64,000 nt of DNA, from assembly GCA_914767715.1 (NCBI GenBank), contig OU612068.1:23806001-23870000 (forward strand). The letters run 5' to 3'. This document shows, in pieces, positions 27,069 through 37,095 of this stretch. This DNA comes from Membranipora membranacea. Taxonomy: Eukaryota; Bryozoa; Gymnolaemata; Cheilostomatida; Membraniporidae. The position numbers and the translations under genes were made by a program. The stretch's first letter is position 1. Every line of letters starts with the position of its first letter. The notes beneath the pieces were generated by a model that saw nothing but the letters and a program-made list of their open reading frames with translations, was not told the DNA's origin and made no database searches.

Positions 27069-28826
27069 ATGAAGACAGCAGTAGTTATTGCACTGTGTGT
27101 GACAGTGGTGTGTTCGATGCCAACCTTGAGACAAAAGAGACGTAAGTATTTTTGCTCCTGTAGTCCTGTTCAATACACAATATGAGATACAACATGATGT
27201 TACTCCTTGATACAACGATGCATAGATTCTCATTATCTGTGACTTCAAGCAAGGCAATGATAAGATGTATGAGATTTTGATCAGCTCTTCCTTCATTGAC
27301 TTCATGCAGTTATTTGGAAAAACAGCACCCGGGTAATTCCTAATAAGGGCAAGACTTTTGCATCAACTCTGTCCCTGCACCAGTGGTCGTCATTCATATT
27401 TTTGCTATCGAGGATATCAGGGGAAATTTTATCTTTATGTTTTAAAGTTTTGTCATTTTACATATCATATCAACCAGCAGGCCAAAGTTATAACTTTGCT
27501 ATCAACTTTTCTGATAATTTGGCATACGGATTGGTTGAATTTTTTTAGACTGCACTCACAAACTGGAATATGAATAGACAACGAGAATTAAACCAATTAG
27601 TAAAATTATCATTGAATTTATTCAAAAGTTTGATAATGTGACCTTATCATCATAGATACGTTTTTATCATTCATAGAAAGTGGTAACGATAATGGTCGCA
27701 ATAATGTTGGTGGTTACAAAATCGGCAACGATAATGGTAACTACAACATTGGAGGCAAAAATGGAAACGAAAATGGAAGATATAACTATGACCCCTCAGG
27801 GAGGGCAGGATACGGAAATGAAAATGGGAGGTTCAACCAAGGACAATTTGGACTGAATGGAAATGGGAATGGAAATGATAACCGTGGACCAGGCTCAGCT
27901 GGAAATATAAACGGAAACAAAAACTCTGGAAACGGAGCCAATGGAAATAAGAATGGAAACGAGAATCGCGGTTCAGGTCAGTAACAACTATTGACTAATC
28001 CTGATGCGATAATAATTATCATTTGGAAATTGTTTATGAGACACATTAAATGCAACATACCGACATAAGCGAATAGAAATCAACCTGTAGCCTTATATTG
28101 ATATGTTGTTACATCATTATTATCATTACAGGAATGAACGGTAATACAAATGGAAACGAAAATGAAGGAGTCGCACAAAATGGCAATCGAAACGGAAACG
28201 TAAACACAGGATCTGGAAATAGCGGAAATGGAAACGGAAACAAAAATAACTGTGTGCAAACATGGAGAGGAGTTGTTTGCCACAACGGAAATGACAACGG
28301 AAACGGAAACAACGGCCCAGCTAACTACGGAAACGGAAACGGAAACGTAAACCTTGGAACTGGAAACAATGGTAATGATAACGGAAATGCAAACAATGGA
28401 ACAGGAGATCAAGGTAACGGCAACGGAAATCTAAATAATGGAAGCGGTGACAACGGAAATACCAACGGAAATGAAAATGCAGGCTCCGGAGATAACGGAA
28501 ATGGCAACGGAAATCAAAACACCGGAGCAGGAGACCACGGAAATATCAACGGAAACGCAAATACTGGATGCGGGGACAATGGAAATGCAAACGGAAATGC
28601 CAATTCAGCAAACGGTGACTCAGGAAATGAGAATGGAAATCATAACACCGGCTGCGGAGACAACGGTAATGAAAATGGAAATTACAATAATGGAGGAGAT
28701 CACGGAAACGCAAACGGAAACCAAAACGTTGGAGGAGCCAGTAACGGAAACGGAAACGGAAGTGGAAACACTGGTGGAAACAGCGGAAACGGAAACGGAA
28801 ATGGCAATGTCAGCTATCCAGGGTAA
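27069..28826 (+). CDS. Secreted Asn/Gly 14-residue repeat protein B
   Basis: Coding exons 27069-27141, 27677-27976, 28132-28826; exon lengths 73, 300 and 695 nt are identical to gene A, and the product is again 355 residues. Signal peptide and propeptide (ending RQKR) are the same residue for residue. Repeats keep the GNxNGNxNxGxG(D/N)x form, and the loop reads CVQTWRGVVC. Differences from A are mostly at the variable x positions, while the C-terminal third is nearly identical. Introns and intergenic DNA have diverged much more, so the coding region is under constraint or is being homogenised. This is a tandem paralogue 7 kb downstream in the same orientation; function unknown. Confidence 0.85.
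27677..28820 (+). repeat. 42-bp coding repeat array, gene B
   Basis: Same 14-codon unit as in gene A, with no net gain or loss of units between copies despite the repetitive DNA. Confidence 0.8.
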
Positions 28827-29104
28827 TGTCCAAGAGATTACAATGTTTAATTTAGACGAATTCTGGATCCGAACTTTGTTACTTTATGGATAGAGACAAA
28901 AGGCAGTGCTGGAAACTACCTAAACATATTTTTTAGCAACTCTCATTATTATTCTGATTATTCATATTTGATACCCTCTGCAGTTCATAGTTTGGTATAT
29001 TTGTAATCTAATCTAACCGGCTGTGTTTTAAATTTGCCAATTCCAAAAATATTTGTTTCAGCATTTATGTTGTTGTTGTAAACTGTTAACCATTTACTAT
29101 TAGC

Positions 29105-29110
29105 AATAAA
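29105..29110 (+). promoter_or_regulatory. Polyadenylation signal, Asn/Gly gene B
   Basis: AATAAA about 280 nt after the stop codon. The matching position in gene A has lost the canonical hexamer. Confidence 0.5.
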
Positions 29111-29177
29111 ATTAAAGTAATGACAAAAAAGGGTTGAAGTATTTGCAGGAGGAAAAGTTCACCATCTTGCTTGAAAT

Positions 29178-29248
29178 CACAGCCAGCCCTTAAACGGACC
29201 GCCTACGGCCGCGATCGCCATCCCGAACGCTTTTAAGGGCTGGCTGTG
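29178..29248. repeat. 71-bp hairpin with GC-rich loop
   Basis: Perfect 17-bp inverted arms, CACAGCCAGCCCTTAAA and its complement, around an unusually GC-rich centre containing CGCGATCGCC. Looks like a tiny mobile hairpin; no second copy found in this window. Confidence 0.7.
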
Positions 29249-30863
29249 CTTGAAATAGCTAAATTTAAAACAGGCCAACATTTACTCACTCGAAATGCTT
29301 TATAGAGCAGTTAGCAGTGAGCAAAAATTTAGTGCTAGCTAGCATTCATCCCCAAACTAGCAAATCTGAACTTTAGCTAGTACAGGCAACTCAACATTAT
29401 TGTAATATACAGAAAAATCTAATAATATCAACAATGAATTTGTAGACACTGTCAATAAGTAATGAATGTCAGGGTAGTTGGGTCTTTGACATACAACTCA
29501 CATGGATAGCTTTTCAACTTTGAATAAAGGTTTCTTGGTCAATGATTCTGTGCACGTGGTTGAATGAGTCAAAATGAAAGAAGGCTCATGTTTGAGATGG
29601 CCAAACTAGCTAGTGTTTTACTCCTCTATTGGAGACGGATTTTCCGTTTTTTGTACATCTGCTGCATATAGCTATATTTGTCAGGTGACACAGTGAGAAT
29701 ATTCATTGGGGTAACCCTTTTCAACATTTGAATTTGTGTAATAATATATATTTTCAGTTGTGCAAATCTTGGACTTGTCTTCACATATTCAATGAGAAGA
29801 CAATGCCTGGAAATGAAAAAAACTGCAGTTCTAATTTTATACACAACTATTCCAGTCATCGGTTTCAAATTTGTTCTGGGCACATCACTTAAAATTAGCA
29901 GTTCGATGTATGCAAGTTACTCATTACTTTGTTGAAGGTCACAGACTTTTCTGCACAAAATAGCACCAATATGGAATTAAAATCTGATTGATTGATGTGT
30001 TTACTCTCACACTAATTAAATAGCTAAGCTGATGTACTTCCCTTCATTGCTATATGTTGATTTACACCATAACATTGTTAATGAATGGAAGAAAGATCAG
30101 TCACTTTATCAATAGGCACCAAATATAAGGAACAGGATTATGGTCTTTTCTTGGCTCACAGTCACAGGTAGTGGCATTCAATTATCAACCATGGGTCATA
30201 ATGGAGCAAGTTTAAGCTCTAAAACTAGAACAAGTTGGCATTACATTATCAAATATTGAAATGCATGTTTGATAGTGTAATGCCACAAACAAGCATTTCA
30301 GATGTCCGAGCACTTAGAATTTGGCAAGGTGGATGTGGTATGTTGATGGCCTGCTTTATTATTGGTAACAAAGTTTATTATCGTGTAGTCTAACCATTTC
30401 AGATGTTTTTATATTCCTAGACACTCACTCACTTGTTGATTTGCGGCAGTAAATGTTTATTTTCTCAAGTAAAGTCGTTTCAACATCTAAACTTGTATTG
30501 TGCAATCGTTCACAGCAATTCAATCTTAGCCTACACCATGGAGCACCAAGTGATTGTCTTTTCATGATCGATGAGAAGACAATTCCAAAAAATGCATGTG
30601 TCCCGTTTCTACTTATATTGGAATTTTTTTCTGTGAACCTAGTGGGCCTACATCCAACTCCTTGGTAACCCATCCATGAGCAAAGACCGGGACTAAAGCT
30701 AAGGCCACACGAGGCTGTTTTCTCACGATTCGTATAAATTATTCACGAATAATTTCGTACGAATAGGGATTATTTTCGCACTCATTGTGTGAATTGTGTG
30801 GTTTGTGGTTGATAATAGAAATATATCATTAAACTCAACCACGTTTCTACACAAATACTTTAC
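29249..30863. other. Intergenic with small hairpin
   Basis: No coding region recognised. 30236-30285 is a hairpin with 18-bp arms (TGGCATTACATTATCAAA, one mismatch). Near 29320-29345 the motif GTGCTAGCTAGCATTCA resembles the minisatellite unit at 59773-60066. Confidence 0.5.
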
Positions 30864-31005
30864 CTTCAGCCTATCATTGACAATGTAGGCCGCTGTTGTG
30901 GAGTTAAATCGGAACGTAACATTGTTAGCAACTTTCCCCTCCCAAACTGATTCGATTTTATTCAAGGGTTGAATGGGTTGGGTTGGTTTATTTGAGTCAG
31001 AATTC
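30864..31005 (-). other. Orphan candidate exon, minus strand
   Basis: An open stretch beginning NSDSNKPTQPIQPLNK and continuing through VWEGKVANNV is bounded by a good acceptor (TATTGTAG) and a donor (GTAAAG). I found no partner exon with matching motif or phase nearby and do not recognise the peptide. It could be chance or part of a decayed element. Confidence 0.2.
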
Positions 31006-31439
31006 CTACAATAGTGCAATGTCATAAACCTTGATACAAATAGAGTAAACACACATATTTAATTTAATGGTAATAACTATACTTGACAAACATTCTACCT
31101 TACTACCTTAATATTTGTTTTTGTATTGATAATGAGATTCAACCCAGCACCCAAGTCAACAGGTATAACTCTTATGTTTTTTATCCTATAAAATTCATCG
31201 ATTTTCTTTTGTTATATTTATAATATTGTAGACTCGTCACACCACATACTAGTTTCAGCTTTCGACATTCCTGTGGGTGAGGGAGAAAGTTAGTATAGAT
31301 TGTTAACGAGGTCAAGGAATTCTGTTGGTGTGGTCTTAAACTATTAACCTATCTCACAGGAGTAAGTGGAGAGTGCCCGTTGTATAAAAAACAACTTGAT
31401 TTTTTTGCAGATTTCAACTTAACACTTTTGTAGCATTGG

Positions 31440-31552
31440 TGTAGACCGTAGTATTATTGTCCCGGTATTATTGTCTGATATAATCCGCACTGTTCATCGA
31501 TTTACAAACTCTGCATATTTGAGCTACTTTATTGTACACGCACTACAAGCTA
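31440..31552 (+). repeat. Left terminal inverted repeat of retroelement
   Basis: From the TG end to ...CACTACAAGCTA. Matches the complement of 33722-33834 with a few substitutions and small gaps; for example TTTACAAACTCTGCATATTT at 31501 is present inverted at the other end. Confidence 0.85.
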
Positions 31553-31577
31553 TTTCGGCACTATTAACATTGAGACA

Positions 31578-31994
31578 ATGGTATCAGTGAAACTGACGGA
31601 TATAATAAGCAGGTACGAGGATAGCTCATCGGGAGATTTCGCAGAGTGGTTAGAAAAACTGGAGTTAGTTGCAACTCTGCAGAAGGTAACGGAACTGAAA
31701 ACATTCCTGCCCCTATTCTTGCATGGGCCAGCTTTCGCTGTTTACAAGCAGCTAAGTGATGAGGAGAAAGGCGACTATGAAAAAATGAAATCAGCATTAT
31801 TGTCAGCATTTGGAGTGAATTGCTATGCAGCTTATGAGATGTTGCAGCGGAGAGTCTTGCAAGATGGTGAGATGGTGGATGTCTTTCTAGCTTACCTTAT
31901 CTTGGGAGTAAGCCAGGACAGGACACTGCCGTATGTCAAGAGAAGCTGCGTGAATGGAGAAGGCAAGGTACAGTGGCTTCAATGTTGGATTTGA
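31578..31994 (+). pseudogene. Gag-like ORF (truncated) of retroelement
   Basis: A 138-codon frame starting MVSVKLTDIISRYEDS, just inside the left TIR. Its body (WLEKLELVATLQ, FLPLFLHGPAFAVYKQL, a KMKSALLSAFG segment) has the look of Ty3/gypsy-type Gag capsid N-terminal helices. It is cut at about 31905, where the sequence jumps directly into reverse transcriptase in another frame, so nucleocapsid and protease are deleted. Confidence 0.65.
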
Positions 31995-33744
31995 GGAAAG
32001 CTTATCTTCAAGTCCATGTGAGTAAAAAGTTGCAGCGATTTCAAACGGTCAAGTACAAAGGTCAGCTGTACGTGATGACAAGAATGTGATTTGGGCTGAA
32101 TGTTGCCCCAAAGATAATGTCAAAGATTATCAGTGCAGTTCTGTCACAGGATGCCGAGGTGAAGGAGGGAACCGATCATTACATTGATGACATATTGGTC
32201 AATGAAAGTGTGGTTCTAGTAGAGAAAGTGAAACAACTCCTACTACGCTATGGGTTGGTTACTAAGGAGCCAGAACCCCTTAGTGGCACACGTGTGCTAG
32301 GTCTGAGGGTGAAAGATTCTGGAGTTGGGACGTTTATGTGGAGTAGAGATGGAGAACTTCCTGTTTTGCCCGACAAGGTGACCAAGCAAGAACTCTTCTC
32401 GGTGTGTGGGAAGCTAGTTGGCCATTACCCAATAGCAGGGTGGCTGAGGACGGCCTGTAGCTTCATCAAGAGGACAGCCAATGACTCCAAGTGGGACGAG
32501 AAGATCCCAGTGTTTGCAGAGGAAATGATAAAGGAGGTGCTGATGAGAGTGTCTAAACAGGATCCAGTGAAGGGTGTGTGGGAAGTCAGCATGCAGAACA
32601 GTGGCATAGTGTGGTGTGATGCCAGCAGTTTGTCATTGGCTGTTGTTTGCAGATAGATGGTCATGTGATGGAAGATTGTGCATCGCTGAGGAAGGGTGTT
32701 GCACACATCAACGTAGCGGAATTGGAAGCAACCATAAAAGGCATAAGCCTTGCACTGAAGTGGAAAGTTAAGGAGTTGCAGCTAAAGACAGACACTGCAA
32801 GTGTTTATGGTTGGCTTCGCTTGGAGGACACAAAAAGACCAAAGGTCAGTGGTTTGAGTGAGATGGTGATCAAGAGGAGACTCGAGACTGTCAGTCAGTT
32901 GATCGAAGAGTATGGACTCAGGTTGTCACTTGAGCTGGTTCCATCTGAAAAGAATATCTCAGATGTTCTCACTCGTGTCCCGAAAAAGTGGCTTCGAAAG
33001 GTTGCGCAGCTAGAGGTTCCCAGGCAGCAGGAGGAAGGTAACATTGTCGCATTTGGTGTAGTGGAACAGAGGAAAAATGTTACAGAGCTTCACAATTGGC
33101 ACCACTTGGGATTACAGAGAACAATTTATCTGGTAGAGAAGATGCAGATGACAGCAGATCGGGCTCTTGTGGCAGATGTGGTCAGATCGTGCCAGATGTG
33201 CAAGCAGATAGACCCTGCACCGGTAGCCTGGGAACATGGAAGTCTAGACGTGAGCCTAAATTGGCAGAGAATAGCAGCAGATGTAGCATACGTAGATGGC
33301 AAACCACACCTCACTATGGTGGATTGTGGACCTAGCACGTTCGCAATCTGGATAGCGCTGAACAATGAGACAGCAGACCAAGCGATAAAGCACCTACGGA
33401 GAATCTTTCTCGAGAGGGGTCCGCCCCAGGAACTACTATGTGACTACGGACCCTGCTTTAAGAGCAGTAAAACTAGAGGTTTCCTCGAGAACTGGGGTGT
33501 GTCACTGATATTCTGTTGTGCATACAAGCATTCTGGCAACGGAATAGTAGAGAGGAATCATAGAAAAATAAAGAGAATGGTAGCAAGAACTGGCAAATCT
33601 CCTGAGGACATGGTGTGCTGGTACAACAACACACCCAGCTCTGCCAATGTTATTCCTGCTGCAGGTTTGGTTTGCATTTATGCTGTTTTTGCCCATTATC
33701 ACTTTTATCTAGATAGTCAGTTAGCTTGTAGTGGTGTACAATAA
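31945..33744 (+). pseudogene. Pol remnant: RT, RNase H, integrase
   Basis: RT begins mid-domain (SMLDLRKAYLQVHV), is broken by TGA at about 32087, then carries the catalytic YIDD box near 32180 and a thumb/connection with CGKLVGHYPIAGWLR. A frameshift near 32647 separates the start of RNase H (VWCDAS) from the rest (NVAELEATI, LKTDTASVYGWL). Integrase follows: an HHCC-type zinc region (HHLG ... CQMC), then core acidic residues in AADVAYVDG, LLCDYGP and NGIVERNH, so a DDE triad is visible. The frame ends inside the right TIR. Too damaged to make a functional polyprotein. Confidence 0.7.
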
Positions 33745-33834
33745 AGTAGCTCAAATATGCAGAGTTTGTAAATCGATAAACAGTGCAGATTATATCCGAC
33801 AATAATACCGGGACAATAATACTACAATACTACA
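33722..33834 (-). repeat. Right terminal inverted repeat of retroelement
   Basis: Complement of the left TIR; ends CTACTACAATACTACA, where a short local duplication of the ACTACA motif appears, followed by the ATTGG target copy. Confidence 0.85.
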
Positions 33835-33948
33835 ATTGGCCTTGAGCTTACTCTATTAATCATAAAGAAACTGCACATCTTGGTAATGCTGGTTTGCTTT
33901 GCTGCTGGCTCTTGATGAAGAAGACTCTACACTTTTTCAGGTGCTGGT

Positions 33949-35475
33949 ATGGATGCAAATGACATCGATGACATAGTAAAGGAGTTGTTGACATGCAATA
34001 TCTGTGAAGGAATTGGCTGCAGGAAAGATACCACACTGCTGTTGTTTCCCAGGTGTCAGCACTATTTTTGTGAAAGATGTGTGACTACTATGAGGGAGCG
34101 TGCGACAGCAGAGGAACAAGATTGTATCTCTTGCCCATTATGCAGGGAGCCGTATAGTGCAATCGATGAACAGAGTACCCCTATGTTTAGGTATGCTGGC
34201 CGCCTGGCGGAGAAAATACTTACCAAAGGCAAAAAAAAGAGAAAGCCAAATAAAAACTTTCTCTCACATTCCCCATATGCTGAAAGGAATTGTATGTTGC
34301 TGAAAACTCTGGACATGACAAGGCATCAGATAATCAGATTCATGAAGTTTGGATCTGGAAGTAATCTATTCACATCCGCTGGAGCTTTGTCGCTGGAATT
34401 CGGCAACACAGGACTTTACATGATAAAAATTGGGGACAATGAAGTGAAGAGATTCGGTAAGTCTGGTTGCCGCTATGATGGGCTAGCATTTTGGAAGGGA
34501 ATTCTGTACGCGGTGAATTTCACCAAGTGGGCGATTGAATGTTACTCTACTTTTGACGCAGATTGGAAGTGGCCAAAACTGATGAAGAGGATGGATATAA
34601 AATCTCAAATCGGTGACATGTGTCAAGAAGTGTCCCTTACTACTTTTATAATAGACCATGAAGTACATTTCATGTGTGGTGACAAACATCTCTGCAAGTG
34701 CGAACATAAATTGAAATTACAGAACCCAATAGGTCAGAAAAAGAAATCTTCACTGATAACCATGATTTCTGTCGATGACCACAATGCTCTATATATGGAA
34801 GGAGATGAATTTACCATCCAAACAATAGCTGATGGGCAACAGAGAAGAAGAAAACTGACAAACTGGACTAGCGTCGCAGCATATGATGCTAAAACAGTAC
34901 TGTATACAGTCAAAAACTCTCCGGCAGTGTATACCCAAGCTTCTTCGATAATTTCTAAGGCAAAGTTATCAATGTCACCCGGTAAAAGCACTACCTCTCA
35001 AGTAACGACGATTGCCGACCACACAAGATCACCGTTCATTACACAAAAAAATGCATGTCCCTATTCAGTAACGGCATCAGAAGAGGGATATGTGGCGGTT
35101 CTATCAGCATCACTCGGTGGACAAAAACAGCTCTCTATTTATGGTGACCAGAGGAAAACTACAAATGTGACAGGACTGATTCTGAGAAAACCTCCAAACA
35201 GCGAGATTGCAGTTTTATGGATGACCAAGTGGCTCAATATTTTGAGCAGCTTTGTGTTTGGCGTAGTCACACATTGCCTCGTATTGATGATGGTTCTCTA
35301 TGCAATGTTCACAGTTAAACACTTGATCAGAACTCATTTTGGGGTAGAGTTCAAGTTGGACTTACTCGGATTCGGTGATGATACCTGGACTTATGCAATT
35401 TCTTTTTTTGTGTGCTTCAATGGCTATTTATACCAACAAGGCATTTCATTGTGGGAACCAACAGGCCGAGTTTAA
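33949..35475 (+). CDS. Membrane RING-finger protein, copy 1
   Basis: A single 508-codon exon. A TTTTTCAG acceptor at 33940 suggests an upstream non-coding exon; ATG at 33949 is nine bases in. Residues 16-65 form a C3HC4 RING with ligands C16, C19, C36, H38, C41, C44, C62, C65, typical of E3 ubiquitin ligases. The middle part ([37 protein letters not shown]) looks like beta-propeller/NHL-type blades, though I cannot prove that. Near residue 427-452 is a hydrophobic segment (FGVVTHCLVLMMVLYAMF) and a second one near the C-terminus, so it is probably membrane anchored. Role inferred as a membrane-tethered ubiquitin ligase; substrate unknown. Paralogue of 38746-40223. AATAAA follows only 12 nt after the stop (35487). 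Confidence 0.8.
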   Translation: MDANDIDDIVKELLTCNICEGIGCRKDTTLLLFPRCQHYFCERCVTTMRERATAEEQDCISCPLCREPYSAIDEQSTPMFRYAGRLAEKILTKGKKKRKPNKNFLSHSPYAERNCMLLKTLDMTRHQIIRFMKFGSGSNLFTSAGALSLEFGNTGLYMIKIGDNEVKRFGKSGCRYDGLAFWKGILYAVNFTKWAIECYSTFDADWKWPKLMKRMDIKSQIGDMCQEVSLTTFIIDHEVHFMCGDKHLCKCEHKLKLQNPIGQKKKSSLITMISVDDHNALYMEGDEFTIQTIADGQQRRRKLTNWTSVAAYDAKTVLYTVKNSPAVYTQASSIISKAKLSMSPGKSTTSQVTTIADHTRSPFITQKNACPYSVTASEEGYVAVLSASLGGQKQLSIYGDQRKTTNVTGLILRKPPNSEIAVLWMTKWLNILSSFVFGVVTHCLVLMMVLYAMFTVKHLIRTHFGVEFKLDLLGFGDDTWTYAISFFVCFNGYLYQQGISLWEPTGRV

Positions 35476-35486
35476 CACAAATTCAG

Positions 35487-35492
35487 AATAAA
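35487..35492 (+). promoter_or_regulatory. Polyadenylation signal of RING gene 1
   Basis: AATAAA 12 nt beyond the stop codon; a second one lies near 35542. Implies a very short 3' UTR if the first is used. Confidence 0.5.
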
Positions 35493-37095
35493 GCAATCAT
35501 CAACAAATTCCCTCTCCCCCTCAGGCTTACACATTAGCTACTAATAAACTTGTATTTAATTAGTCATTACCTCCTATTGGTTGGTTCCATATAACCATAT
35601 AGATCCATACCTAGGTTGTTTTATAACTGTATTTTTGTAAGTAAAATAACCGAGGGCGGTTGTGTCCTGCGAGAATGAAGATACAGTTTATGTGGTCCTT
35701 AGATTTATAATGTAGTACTTAGTAAAAAAATTTTTTTTCCTCATCAACAATACTGACATAGTATTCCTTAGTTTTACCAGTATTATTTCATAGAACAGGT
35801 TGACTGGAAACTTTTTTATATCCCAGAAGTATTGTGTTTCTTTCTGGCTAAAATGGATTAGTCTATTTGACAGTATACTGCAGCATACTTTTTTGGTACT
35901 TGATGATTAATTAAAACAAATTTGGTTTGCTATAAACACATATCATTTATTTGTGTACAAAGCCTCATTCAATAAAATAGAAAATGGGTGGAAGCATTTC
36001 TCATTTTATTTAATATTACAAAGTAGTAATGTGAGGGAGACAGGAAACCAGTCTACTCATAGACTTTAATCGATGGATCCACCAGTTTACTAATTTTATC
36101 AATGATCTGTCCAACTGATGGTTCACGTTATTTGCTCAAAATTGCCCTTACATGTTATGTGTTATGTAGATCCTATTTGAAGTTGATCCCTTTCCATTGC
36201 TGGTAGAAAAAGAGCGTCTCAAAATGCAAGCAAATTGAATCGAACTTGAACTCAGCTTCAGCATCTCACCATCGTGCCTATCTACTCTGATCGCAGATGA
36301 TGTATGTTTTAATTAATATAATATCAGTTTTCATAATTATATTTATATTTTTTATATTGTTTTTTTTTTCTAGATACTTAGGTCAGGGAGGGCTTAGGTG
36401 TACGGCGTAAGGTACACTCATCACTTTGCAGATGATGTTGAAAGCAGAGCAGAGGTAAAAAACATTTGGCCATGTTACCTGTTTTTTTAAACAAGTTAGT
36501 TTTGAAACTATTATACTAGTAAATATACTAGTAACTCTATGACCGGGGGTGGGGGGAGGGAGGAGTATATTTATTATAGCAAGTCTGAGTTGGATATCAT
36601 ATATGTACAGGCCACATAGAGTGAGATTTTATCAAAGATTTGTTAATATATTTATTGAGCCCACGGGTTATATACATAATAATTCTATGATAGTTTCAAG
36701 AAATCCACCTGTATAACTCATAACAAAACAGAGGGAAATAGTTTTGTTTTTCTCAAGTCTAGACTACATTTGTGGCCAATCTAGTAGTATAAAAATTTAA
36801 AGTGGACCTTCTTCTGAATTAACAGAATGCAAGAACTACAAACAGTAACATGCCCTGCAGCTGTATATAATTCCGAAAACTGCAGACACAAAGACTGGTG
36901 GTGGGAGTTTCGCAATATCCTCTATGATGATGTGTCTCCGTAGATTCTCATCGTAGGATGTATTAGGTTTTGTCGCAAATAATCCTGCCACATGAAGCAG
37001 GTTAGAACCTGAGATCTGGATCATCATATATATATATATGTATAGGATATAGCATGTAGTGTTGTGAAGTGGTGTACACACATCTTGCTGCCCCC
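35493..37095. other. Intergenic between RING gene 1 and NSA2
   Basis: AT-rich, no coding region recognised. It must contain the 3' UTR and poly(A) site of NSA2 on the minus strand; TTTATT (inverted AATAAA) occurs near 36580 but the true site is unclear. Confidence 0.4.

Larger units (their letters stand above)
31440..33834 (+). mobile_element. TIR-bounded Gag-RT-RNase H-integrase retroelement
   Basis: 2395 bp from TGTAG to CTACA, flanked by the 5-bp direct repeat ATTGG (31435-31439 and 33835-33839). The ends are about 115-bp inverted repeats rather than direct LTRs. Inside are Gag-like, reverse transcriptase, RNase H and integrase segments in Ty3/gypsy order. Protease and the N-terminal part of RT are missing; there is an in-frame TGA and a frameshift, so this copy is defective. 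The TG...CA ends and the 5-bp duplication are what a retroviral-type DDE integrase would leave. It sits 115 bp upstream of a RING gene. Confidence 0.8.

Noticed and set aside
31440-33834. DIRS-type element or Polinton
   Set aside because: DIRS elements carry a tyrosine recombinase, Polintons a protein-primed polymerase; here integrase has DDE-type residues and the polymerase is an RT with YIDD.
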